Below are positions 11,595 through 23,045 of a DNA stretch of 64,000 nucleotides, piece after piece (within the stretch, counting starts at the first letter, position 1; each line of letters begins with the position of its first letter). The stretch is from NCBI GenBank assembly GCA_037783545.1, contig JBBELK010000504.1:496001-560000 (forward strand), written 5' to 3'. Source of the stretch: Henricia sp. BOLD:AAB3569 (taxonomy: Eukaryota; Echinodermata; Asteroidea; Spinulosida; Echinasteridae). Below the pieces are notes generated by a model, which made no database searches, was not told the origin of the DNA, and saw only the letters and a program-made list of their open reading frames with translations. The position numbers and the translations under genes are program-made.

Positions 11595-14500
11595 TTAGTT
11601 TGGCAAGCACTCGCTCTTGCCAAGGTCGCAGTATTGACCGGCGGGACAAATTCCCCACAGGATAAAACAAAACTCGCCACCTGTATATATGTGAGGAATA
11701 AGAAAAGAAACGAAAAGAGAATTCCTGTTCAGTAAATTTAGACAAAGTTGTGGAATGGAAATCCACGTACTAATCGAATAACTTTGTTACTGGTTTGCAT
11801 TACTTTCCATGGAGGTAGGCCTTTAATGAACAATCGAATGCATGCAGAAGTTGATACATGTACCGGCTCCCAATGTGCGTCTGTTTTTGTTTCGAAATGC
11901 TAACGGTTTATGAGTAAGTTATTTTCTTGACTTCAGACAGCCTGTAGACATTTCCAGGTAATATTTACACTGGGATTTTTGTGGAAAAATCGCACAGTGG
12001 CAGGGTGGCTCTAGTTATTGCTGCGCATTCGCCATCAGTATGCTTAAAACAGCATTCCAATTTTTCACTGCCACATTACTTCAAAGTGGAAGAAAATTTG
12101 GACAAATATAAGACATCAATGAGAAGCAGGGACATTTGTTTCAATATTTTCGACTCTCTTATAGATGAAAAAATGTCTTAAATTTATTTCATCTTTGTTA
12201 ATGCTAGAATAAAGGAATTTTAGTGGACAGCAATGCATGCACAAGCTATTAAAAGCACATTCTTACGTTTTTCGAGTGGACCCAGTTCAGCCCCTGAAAA
12301 CAAAACAAAATTAATAGGGAAGTTACGAGTTAAGCCAATCACATTCCCCCTAAGAAGCAAACTCAACGCATGCTCTGTTTTCTTGAGTAATACCACGTGA
12401 CATTGCAGACCGTACCCTTGCCTAGACTGGTTCTCGTCCACATATTCCACACAGGAGAATATAAGGACAGGCTAAGGGCGCTTCATCTTAATCTGTAATT
12501 GGTCGTATTTGCGCGTGCGCATTGTGTTTTTTATATTTAAAAATTGGCCAAGCCCTTTGCTTTAGGCAATGTACTTTATTTACATAATTGGATATGTTCG
12601 ACACGCACGGCCAAGTTACAAATGTCAATGCAAAATCTGCGCACTTACTAAAAAAAAATAATAATAATAACCACGTGACGGGCAGAATTCTGCCCGTCAT
12701 GGCTGCCCTTTAACGATCCCTATATTTTCGCAATAAGCGAACTAATCTATAGGGATCGGGAACCAATCTAACCCTTGCCAAGGGTTATGACGACATGACT
12801 ACGCGTAAAGTTGAATTTGATAATACAAAAAGCTAAAGTTGTTTTTTTAGGTGATCGGGCCAACAGCCCGATCACCTATTACTCTCGTACGATTTCTTTG
12901 TCTTTTTTAGGTGATCGGAACTAATTCCGATCACCTATTACTATTGTACGATTTCTTTGTCTTTTTTTTTTTTTCTTTTTCCCTTTTCTTTTTCCACTCA
13001 AACGTTTCCAGAGCTTTTCTTCAAAACGGTTCAAGCTATCAACTTGAAACTTTGTAGGAACATCAACCCCAATGTGAAGGTGTGCATACAAGTGTGACGT
13101 CATTGTGACGTCATCGGGTGTCAAATTACAACCCAAAAATGACTAAAATATGCATGTTTTAAAATGCTTCCGTCTGGAAAACCACGTGACCCATGATTTT
13201 CGTATTTATCAGGCTTATTAATAAGATCATGGCCTACAATTTTCTTCGTGTGGGCATTTTCATCTGACCCTTCCTTCTAGGGTCAATTTGAGGTCAAAGT
13301 TCAACGAAAACGAAAATCTCAATTTTTGCACTTATTGAGCAACAATGCCCATCAAACCAAGCTGAATCTTTAAGTAACTAAGTACAGGCATAGGTCCTAT
13401 GGCAGACTTTCACCAGCGTGTATAATATTATGATGGCATCAAGCGTGACGTCATCGTGACGTCATAAAGTATCAAATTACACCCCCCAAAAAACTAAAAT
13501 ATGCATATTTTAAAATGCTTCCGTCTTGAAAACCACGTGACCCAGGATCTTTGTATTTGGCAGATTTATAGATGACATTCTGTGCTACAATTTTCTTTGT
13601 GTGGGCATTTTCATCTGACCCTTCCTTCTGGGGTCAATTGGAGGTCAAAGTTCGACGAAACTGAGAATCTCAGTTTTAACACTTACCAGCAACAATGCCC
13701 ATCAAACCAAGCTGAATCGTTAGTAAATTAGATACAGACATAGGCCCTACGGCAGACTTTCACCAGAATGTATAGTATCATGATGGCATCAAGTGTGACG
13801 TAATCATGACGTCATCAGGTGTCAAATTACAAAAATTCAAAGGTTATTATTTCCAAAATTCATATCTCAAGAACCGTAATAGATACTTGAACAATTCTTT
13901 CACAACATGATAAGTCTAAATGAACTGAACAAATCATAAAATGTCATAACCCCTGTGTGACGCCTACTTCCGGTCCAAACCGGAAGTTGTTCAAAAATGT
14001 GCATTTTTTAAGCGTTTTGAATGCAAATAGATTCAAAGTGGTAGTGAATTTGACCATATTTCTACGGAACGAAATGTTTCCACACATGTGGACTTTTTGA
14101 CTATACCATTGACGTCATCACATGGACGGTAGTTACGTAATGTGGTGTCAAAATACGCAAATTTGGAGCTGAAATGTTTAAAAATGCTGTATCCTGAGAA
14201 CTACAGAAGATATTTGCATGATTCTTTCGCCACATTTAAGAAATTGACGTTTATCAAATTGTTGAACAATTTGTGCACAACATTGTGACGTCATGATATC
14301 GTCACAGGTGTCAAATTACAAAAATTAAATGGTTATTATTTCAAAAATTCATATCTCAAGAATCGTAATAGATACTTGAACAATTCTTTCACAGCATGAT
14401 AGGTCGCAATGAACTGAACAAATCATACAATGGCATGACCCCTGTGTGACCCAAACCTCCGGTCCAAACCAGAAGAGGTTCGAAAATGTACACTTTTTTA

Positions 14501-17500
14501 GCATTTTGAATGCAAATAGAGCCAAAGTGGTAGGGAATTTGACCATAGTTCTATGGAACGAAATGTTCCCTCACATGTGGACTTTATGACTACATATATA
14601 CCACTGATGACGTCATCACGTGCACGGTGGTTACGTAATGTGGAGAAATTATTTGTTGGGTCCCTTGATAATTAAGCTAACTCAGTCGTTTGAGGGCGCT
14701 ATGCCAAGCCTCCACTAATCTGACGATTTGCGCCCATATATAGTGCTCGACTTCTAATAATAAAACTTGTATCTAGGCGGCCTGTCTCGGGTCAGAGGTC
14801 ATAATGTATATTTTTAGGGAGGATGTCTGGGCCACACGGCCAATGATATACACGTACGTGCGCGAGTAGTGAATAAGTCAGACAGACGAGACATAATAAG
14901 CAGGGCTTGATTTACAACCGAGAAAATTGGACTTTTGAAGATGTAAAACTGCTAGTTTCCGTGGCATCATCGCCAGGAAAGTTGAATGAACACTAGATAG
15001 CACAAGGACATTTACTTTTGGTGATGTATTAGCTGTTGTATCTTGGGTGTAATTATGTACGGCTAGCCTTAGTCGGCGGACCAGAGTAAATATGTCTTCT
15101 CCCCGAAAACTGTGAATGTGACATGCTGGAAATCGTTGCTGTGTTCGAAATAAAATGGACATGGTGGACCGCAACTCAAGTTGACTGGAGCGTCAGTTTA
15201 TTCTAGATGCAATTGAACCCCAACTCCCCACACGGCGATATACTACAGTAATATGATCTCAAATGACAAAATCTTTAGAACTGTAATAGATATTGAAAAG
15301 ATTCTTTCACCACATATAGGCCTAGGCCTACATGTCAAAACTTGTTCTTCAGTAGATACTTGAACAATCTGTGCACACAAAAGTAACGTTATGATGAGAT
15401 TGACAATTATGACCTTATCAGATACACAATTTTAGCGTTGAATAGTCAGTCATGTCTCGAGAATTCCAATACTTTTTCAACATCAAACAACTCAAGTTTT
15501 CAAACAATCTCAAAACTGTGTCGTCATCATCATTTCAATTTTTGTCACCCGATCACCTTGCGTTTGTAAAAAACACAAACGCGAAGCTCTAGTTTTTTTT
15601 TTTTTTTTTTCTTTTTCTTTTTCCACTCAAACGTTTCCAGAGCTTTTCTTCAAAACGGTTCAAGCTATCAACTTGAAACTTTGTAGGAACATCAACCCCA
15701 ATGTGAAGGTGTGCATACAAGGGTGACGTCATTGTGACGTCATTGGGTATCAAATTACAACCCAAAAATGACTAAAATATGCATGTTTTAAAATGCTTCC
15801 GTCTGGAAAACCACGTGACCCATGATTTTCGTATTTAGCAGGCTTATAGATAAGATCATGGCCTACGATTTTCTTCGTGTGGGCATTTTCATCTGACCCT
15901 TCCTTCTGGGGTCAATCTGAGGTCAAAGTTCAACGAAAACGAAAATCGCAATTTTTGCACTAATTGAGCAACAATGCCCATCAAACCAAGCTGAATCTTT
16001 AAGTAACTAAGTACAGGCATAGGTCCTATGGCAGACTTTCACCAGCGTGTATAATATTATGATGGCATCAAGCGTGACGTCATCGTGACGTCATCAAGTA
16101 TCAAATTACACCCCCCAAAAAAACAAAATATGCATATTTTAAAATGCTTCCGTCTTGAAAACCACGTGACCCAGGATCTTCGTATTTGGCAGGTTTACAG
16201 ATGACATTCTGTGCTACAATTTTCTTTGTGTGGGCATTTTCATCTGACCCTTCTCTCTGGGGTCAATTGGAGGTCAAAGTTCAACGAAACTGAGAATCTC
16301 AGTTTTTACACTTACCAGCAACAATGCCTATCAAACCAAGCTGAATCGTTAGTAAATTAGATACAGACATAGGCCCTACGGCAGACTTTCACCAGAATGT
16401 ATAGTATCACGATGGCATCAAGTGTGACGTAATCATGACGTCATCAGGTGTCAAATTACAAAAATTCAAAGGTTATTATTTCCAAAATTCATATCTCAAG
16501 AACCGTAATAGATACTTGAACAATTCTTTCACAACATGATAAGTCTAAATGAACTGAACAAATCATACGATGTCATGACCCCTGTGTGACGCCTACTTCC
16601 GGTCCAAACCGGAAGTTGTTCGAAAATGTGCATTTTGTAAGCGTTTTGAATGCAAATAGATTCAAAGTGGTAGTGAATTTGACCATATTTCTACGGAACG
16701 AAATGTTTCCACACATGTAGACTTTTTGACTATACCATTTGTGACGTCATCACATGGACGGTGGTTACGTAATGTGGCGTCAAAATACGCAAATTTGGAG
16801 CTGAATTGTTTTAAAATGCTGTATCTTGAGAACTACAGCAGATATTTGCATGATTCTTTCGCCACATTTAAGAACTTGATGTTTATCAAATTGTTGAACA
16901 ATTTGTGCACAACATTGTGACGTCATGATATCGTCACAGGTGTCAAATTACAAAAATTCAAAGGTTATTATTTTCAAAATTCATATCTCAAGAACCGTAA
17001 TAGATACTTGAACAATTCTTTCACAACATGATAAGTCTAAATGAACTGAACAAATCATACGATGTCATGACCCCTGTGTGACGCCTACTTCCGGTCCAAA
17101 CCGGAAGTTGTTCGAAAATGTGCATTTTGTAAGCGTTTTGAATGCAAATAGATTCAAAGTGGTAGTGAATTTGACCATATTTCTACGGAACGAAATGTTT
17201 CCACACATGTAGACTTTTTGACTATACCATTTGTGACGTCATCACATGGACGGTGGTTACGTAATGTGGCGTCAAAATACGCAAATTTGGAGCTGAATTG
17301 TTTAAAAATGCTGTATCTTGAGAACTACAGCAGATATTTGCATGATTCTTTCGCCACATTTAAGAACTTGATGTTTATCAAATTGTTGAACAATTTGTGC
17401 ACAACATTGTGACGTCATGATATCGTCACAGGTGTCAAATTACAAAAATTCAAAGGTTATTATTTTCAAAATTCATATCTCAAGAACCGTAATAGATACT

Positions 17501-19350
17501 TGAACAATTCTTTCACAACATGATAAGTCTAAATGAACTGAACAAATCATACGATGTCATGACCCCTGTGTGACGCCTACTTCCGGTCCAAACCGGAAGT
17601 TGTTCGAAAATGTGCAATTTTTTAGCATTTTGAATGCAAATAGATTCAAAGTGGTAGTGAATTTGACCATATTTCTACGGAACGAAATGTTTCCACACAT
17701 GTGGACCTTTTGACTATACCATTGGTGACGTCATTACATGGACGGTGGTTACGTAATGTGGTGTCAAATCACGCAAATTTGGAGCTGAGATGTTTTAAAA
17801 TGCTGTATCTTGAGAACTACAGCAGATATTTGCATGATTCTTTCGCCACATTTAAGAACTTGATGTTTATCAAATTGTTGAACAATTTGTGCACAAAATT
17901 GTGACGTCATGATGTCGTCACAGGTGTCACATTACAAGATTTCAAAGGTTATTATTTCAACAATTCATATCTCAAAACGGTGCAAGCTATCAACCCCCAG
18001 CTATGGCGGATATGCAGGGAGGAGATATTAGTTACCGGATTAGTGTATACAGCAGCCGATTTCACGAAACTTTACGCAATTGCGCAAGTCCACTTACGCC
18101 ATACGTTATTGCGCAAGTAATGGCGTAAGTGGACTTGCGCAATTGCGTAAAGTTTCGTGAAATCGGCTGCTGAACTTCCATTTTTGCCATTCCACAGGTG
18201 ATAACAACGTCTGAAATTCATCACAAAATGTTCATTTAACCCGATCACCTGGCGTTTGTAACAACAAACGTCATACCTCTAGTTTAATTACAAAATCAGT
18301 TTATTCTTACGTCTCTGCATCAGATCTTGTAGGGCTCCTGAAAAGAAAGAACATACCAAAGTTACCGTCAGGGAAGCCTAGATTTTGAAGTTTCTGTTTT
18401 GCCCAATACGAGTGAAGATCACGGGTTAAAGAGGGGAAAATTAATTGAGTATCTGGTATACCGTTTTCATAGACTCATTATAACTCGACCGGAAATGACC
18501 AGCGTGAAATATTTGAGGATTGTGTTTAGGTAACATTTTTGGCCCTCATTTTCCCCACGGGTGTTACTGTAGTCTTTGTGAAAGACTGTCTTACGTTGCT
18601 TGGTTCGTGTGTGTGCGCGCGGTCGACATTGCACCGTCTTACAGACGGAACCCAGTGGCGCATAAACTAGTACCCTGTCCACACGGTGCAATGTCGACCG
18701 CGCGCACGTACACGAACCAAGCAACGTAAGACAGTCTTTCACAAAGAGTAGTGTTACTGTTGAGATTTTGATTCCATATCAGGTGTCATATTTTTCTCAT
18801 ACCATTCTGAAATCAATTTGGAAAACCAAAATTATCTCCAAATTGAAGATTGGACGCGTATTTTAGTTTCGTACCCAGACCTGCTGGGGATCCTTGCCCA
18901 CAAGGTCTGGTCACTTGCGACGAGAGCTCATCGCTGATTGGTTAAGGCCCGCACCGAATTTTGGTGCGGGACCCTCGAGAAGGGTTTGGCTAATTATCTT
19001 AAGCACGGCAGGTTTTCATATTTAAATGTGACAATTATCGACACAGTGCCTATATCGTGCTTGACGCACGGTGACAAAGTGATAGCCGCCCGTGCAAATG
19101 GTCTGTAGTATTTTTAAAATAATGGTTCTTGCACTTATTAACATTTCCTAATTGTAACCGTACTTATTACGACTATACCATGCAGCTGATGAACCTCAAA
19201 ATAGCGCAATTAAGATTTGGGCGTTCGTCGGAGAAAAGCCTTATTTCCCCCAAAGCGTTGAAATAACATACCTTCAACCTGTTGGTTGACAGACAGGGAG
19301 AGCACACAGCCCACACAGACCAGGAGGAGAAGACACGCAAAAGTTTTCAT
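11595..19350 (-). CDS. Secreted cysteine-rich prepropeptide gene, copy 2 (intron enlarged by satellite)
   Basis: Exons 19350-19272, 18337-18311, 12293-12267 and 11680-11595 are identical in sequence and phase to copy 1. The second intron is about 6.0 kb because a Helitron-like satellite block (12,848-18,284) sits inside it. Copies 1 and 3 show the empty site. All splice sites remain intact. The polyadenylation signal is at 11353-11348. Predicted product: signal peptide, propeptide with two nine-codon microexon parts, Lys-Arg site, four-cysteine domain. Whether the long intron lowers output cannot be told from the sequence. Confidence 0.72.
14660..15480. other. Unique stretch between satellite halves
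   Basis: Not alike to the flanking satellites. A minus-strand reading frame of 98 codons (15,174-14,878) shows no recognisable domain. Otherwise nothing seen. Confidence 0.3.
16440..17920 (+). repeat. Tandem ~490-bp satellite, three units
   Basis: Starts near 16,440, 16,932 and 17,424 (periods 492 and about 483). Units share TCATATCTCAAGAACCGTAA, the CTTCCGGTCCAAACCGGAAG palindrome, and TGACGTCATGATATCGTCAC. Diverged units are at 13,810-14,660. Confidence 0.8.
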
Positions 19351-19584
19351 CGTGACTGGAGTCTGTTTACAAAAACCAAACAAAACTACAGTTTGGCGTT
19401 TGTTTGTTTGTTACAAACGCAAGGTGATCGGGCGACATAAACATCGATCTGATGATGACGTCACATTTTGGAAATTGTTTGAAAACTTGAGTTGTTTAAT
19501 GTTGAAAAGGAAACATTCACACATCTATTGCCAGAATTGGATTTTCTACAATAATTTTGGAAAGATCGCCGACTGGGACTTCAT

Positions 19585-20497
19585 GCAATGCGGTTTGTGC
19601 AGCGCGGCAGTGTGATGTTTTTCGTGATAGTGTGAACGCACTACTTGTACCTTTACAGTGGGCGGTCTACTTCATCCATCCTGAGATATCAGGGAATTTC
19701 CACTCTGCAAAGCGACGTAACAATACCTTGAGGAAATACACGCAAATCTGTGGAGCGAGCCGGCTGTTGTCTTGAGCCAACTCACGCCCGAGTCATTTTG
19801 ATGTAATTTATTCAATTCGGTCATGTTATGCCGAAAAGAAACAATTTCTATACTTTCCAGAAATTGTATTGGGTTCCGTTACTTATGACTGTCCCATTCC
19901 TACCAAACTTTCAAACGACGAACCTTATTTACTCAGCAGTTGTTCACATTAGTAACAGGGATGCATGCTGACGAATGTAATGGAACGGATTCCCCAGTAT
20001 GCTTTAAATAGCAGCCAATCGCCGACGCGGACAACGCGAAACGGCCAGCATTACCGAGTACATGTATCACATGCATGCACGGTGTTTACAATCTGCGCGC
20101 GTTACATTTGAATGCCTGCAATCGTGCTGCAAATGCACTGCAAGCGTCCTGATTGGTCCAGCAGAGGCGACAAGATTTCTGTCGCTAGTCCCACCGCCAA
20201 ATGGGGCATTTTTCAACAGGGCCACTGTACGCAGGAGTTAGGGAGTGCGTTAAAGGGGCAGTGTTGAAAGAGGATGACTTCATCGGGTTGTAAAATTTTC
20301 GAAATGTCGTCAAAATATGGGGGTGTGGGGGCGGGGAGGGGGGGGGGGGGTGGTGGCGGGGTGGGGGCGTCTCTCGATGTGGGGGGTTTGTGCAACTGCA
20401 CAATTTGTCGCGATTTCCCCATACTGGCGAATATGGCCAAACTGCAGTTTCGAGTATTTCGCGTTTTTAGTTGGACTTATTTTGGTCCTTCGAACTC
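19585..20497. other. Segment present in unit 2, mostly absent from unit 1 and right arm
   Basis: The right arm keeps only its outer parts (33,030-33,300); ~19,675-20,278 is missing there, with ACTTCATC at both borders. It contains a G-run (20,318-20,368) of repeated G5-G14 tracts. No gene seen. Confidence 0.5.
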
Positions 20498-22445
20498 ACT
20501 GTTTTTCAGAATAAAACCCCACTTTTGGGTTTAATAACCTTCTTGCTTAATGTCTAAACTTTAATTAATTACGTATTTTCTATTTATTTGATCGTTAAAT
20601 TATCAGTGTTGAATTATTTTCGCTTTGACATGCCATAGTATGGACACAGTAATGGCGGATAGCAACTGGTTGTCAAGAAAGTGAAACCCAAGAATACTGA
20701 TGAACAGTTAGGTTCCACAAACTAATATTTTGTAAAATTCCATATATTTCTTTATTTGTTGATTTTTCTTACGTGAAAACAGCTTTCAGCTTTGCGCGAT
20801 ATTGGTTGGTACCCGGTACCAGCGCACTCTGTTGTAATACGCGGAAGCAGTGAACGGTCACCAACCAAGAATTCATGTTGGTTGTTTAAGTGAAATTGGG
20901 TTGTTCGCCATTTTCAGATGTTTCATAACTAAAAAAAACAGTCAATATTTTGGTTTGAAATGTTCAGAAATAAAAAAGGGCACCCCAAGAACCCCAAAAA
21001 TGTCAAAATACGAAATTTGTCAAGAAGTGCCTGTTCGTCATGTATGGGAAAATGCGACGAATTTGCACCATGGTTAACCCGGCAGAAGGTACTATAACAC
21101 TTAGTTCCGAGATTGCCCAATATTAACCCAGCCTACTATTGCTACGCCTCACAAGCCATCACAAAAATGGCGAAACATAACGCACGAAGCAGTGGGACTA
21201 GCAATTTCATGGAAGAAAACTCAAAGGTATTTCAGGTCCGACAGTTACATCATAGCACACAGTCATATATTTATAAAATGAACGTTTTCAAAACCTTTGA
21301 ACAGAGAATCACCTGAATTCAGTGAAACCAAAATTCACATGGAGCGACTGCATATACAAGCGATATGCATAGTACGGCCGAAAGCCGCGCTTATATACTT
21401 GTATACTTGAAAGCACATGTGTATTGTGAGCGATATTCTGAAGGCGCCTTTACATATTTTTCGCCCATTTTGTGCGTGCGTTGCGTTTGCGTCCAAAGTG
21501 TTATAAAAAAATGAACACCTTCATAGTCATTATACCAGGCAGGTCCATCACTTGGGAAGAAATGTATCACATTCGAAGGCCCAAAGCTATGGAATTCGCT
21601 TGATCCTAATTTAAAAAGTCAAGAAAAGTTACCTGCATATTTAAAAAAAAAAAAAGAGTTCAAAACCTTCCTTCTTACAAAATATGCCGATTAAAAAAAA
21701 AATTTGTACGAATGGCCATTTTTACCAGCCCCGTTCTGCATTGTGTTAAATAATCTACATGCTTTATTTGCTTAATTTACTTACCTTAACTCGCTTTGTT
21801 GCTTTGTATGTTGAACTCACTCACAGCTCAACTTAGTTGCTTTATTTCATTTTAATGCTGACCATTGCTGCTCTTCTGGTTTATTTATATTGATTGGCTG
21901 GCTTGGTTTTATTTACTTTTAATAATAGTCTGGCTTATATTATTTGCATTATTAATATTTTTGTTTAACTGTATAACTTAACATTCTATTCTGAGGGAGC
22001 TCACACTCGATAAGCTTTTCTTTTTGTGAGGTCCCCCATACTACCTTATTATACTACAGTGTATTAATAATGTTGTCATTTACCTTGAGTATGGAAATAT
22101 ACCGATACGGACGAGCCCAACGCACCCAAGACGGTGAAAAACGGACCCGGAAAGGTGACTTAATGCGCAGCTCTATTGTGATTGGTGATAATGGTAAGGT
22201 GGGTTCGGCTTGATTAACGATTGGAGTGAAGTTTAACATGATGGTGTAAAAAGTCGATGGCATAAAGGGCATTAGTTTTTTGAAAATGTCACTCAAATAT
22301 GAAATCAACAACGACATTATGCGCGCCATAATGCAGTCGGTTAGGCAGTAACACAAGCCGATAGCACAGTTAATGGCAAATGCAAAATAGTCAATTTAGT
22401 AAACCAACACGACAATTCAGACATGCACGATCTTACTCTACTTAC

Positions 22446-22550
22446 AACGTTTCAGTTGCAGGATCTGTAGCGTTCAGCAATCTTGGTACTCTTCGGGTAG
22501 AGAGTCAGTTGACAGTCTGATTCTGTGTGGATTGAACTGCGGTTTTTATA
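22446..22550 (-). promoter_or_regulatory. Putative TATA promoter and non-coding leader exon, left arm
   Basis: TATAAAAA at 22550-22543 (minus strand). About 100 bases further is a strong GTAAGT donor starting at 22445. The same arrangement is preserved in the right arm. The direction of reading is toward peptide gene copy 2, 3.1 kb away. Transcription start would be near 22,517 by TATA spacing. Confidence 0.4.
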
Positions 22551-23045
22551 AACTTTTTCGAAGGAGAAATGGCGTGAAAGGGCTTAGTTAATTCTCCCAA
22601 CCGACTAATATTTTTTCTCTTATTCATTATTTGCCAATTTGACTTAACTCACCCGCGAAGTGTAGATTAATTATACGCGGACGGTGCAATAAAGCGGTTT
22701 CACTCTGTCACAGGTCAATAAACCCCCCTCGGTGCTTGACTTCAGATGAAGGGAGAGAACACGTGTCTGTACGGTTCCCCCACAATTCCCTGCGCGCAGT
22801 CGGTGCGCAGTGCACGATGGAACTACAGGCTTCTCATAATATAGCCTATACACTGCACATGTACTCCAGCTAAGTTTAATCGTGTGCAAATGGATGGGAT
22901 TTTCCAGAGGAGTGGAGCTGTCGGCCGCTTCAAACTCGTAAAACGTGGAAAATGTGTGTTTTGATACAAAATTTACCCGGGGTCGATTTTACAAAGCGCT
23001 GCGATTCTTCGTAACACCAGTTGCGATTGGTAGTAAACCGCCGCA

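Larger units (their letters stand above)
12848..18284 (+). mobile_element. Helitron/Helentron-like satellite block in intron 2 of copy 2
   Basis: The empty site is visible in copy 1 (8,805-8,825). The left end is two tandem ~60-bp units with hairpins (AGGTGATCGGGCC...GGCCCGATCACCT type at 12,849-12,877, and 12,909-12,936). The right end is CCCGATCACCTGGCG, the GTTTGTAACAACAAAC hairpin, then CTCTAG followed by T. Inside are two related halves, each starting with a poly-T tract (12,962 and 15,592), the first closed by its own hairpin-CTCTAG end at 15,552-15,592. No Rep/helicase gene is present, so it is non-autonomous. Confidence 0.6.
10722..21112. repeat. Tandem duplication unit 2 (peptide gene copy 2 plus satellite insertion)
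   Basis: Same order as unit 1, but with a 5.4-kb Helitron-like satellite block at 12,848-18,284 and an extra ~0.9-kb segment at 19,585-20,500. Exons are identical to unit 1 as read, so the duplication is recent or has been homogenised. Confidence 0.85.
5489..23045. repeat. Left arm of a giant imperfect inverted duplication
   Basis: Long stretches reappear as reverse complement at 26,150-40,700. Matching blocks are 5.9-6.69 kb with 38.77-40.2 kb, 6.69-8.82 kb with 36.63-38.75 kb, 18.28-20.5 kb with 33.03-34.25 plus 36.26-36.63 kb, 20.5-21.11 kb with 29.49-29.96 kb, and 21.11-23.05 kb with 26.15-29.49 kb. The left arm also holds an internal tandem duplication and a satellite block. Confidence 0.85.

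Noticed and set aside
13090-17960. CRISPR-like regularity of the satellite repeats
   Set aside because: Units are ~490 bp with no short repeat-spacer pattern, in a eukaryotic genome.
22054-22356. 100-codon minus-strand frame near the leader exon
   Set aside because: The right-arm counterpart has an internal stop and there is no acceptor to join it to the leader; more likely non-coding.
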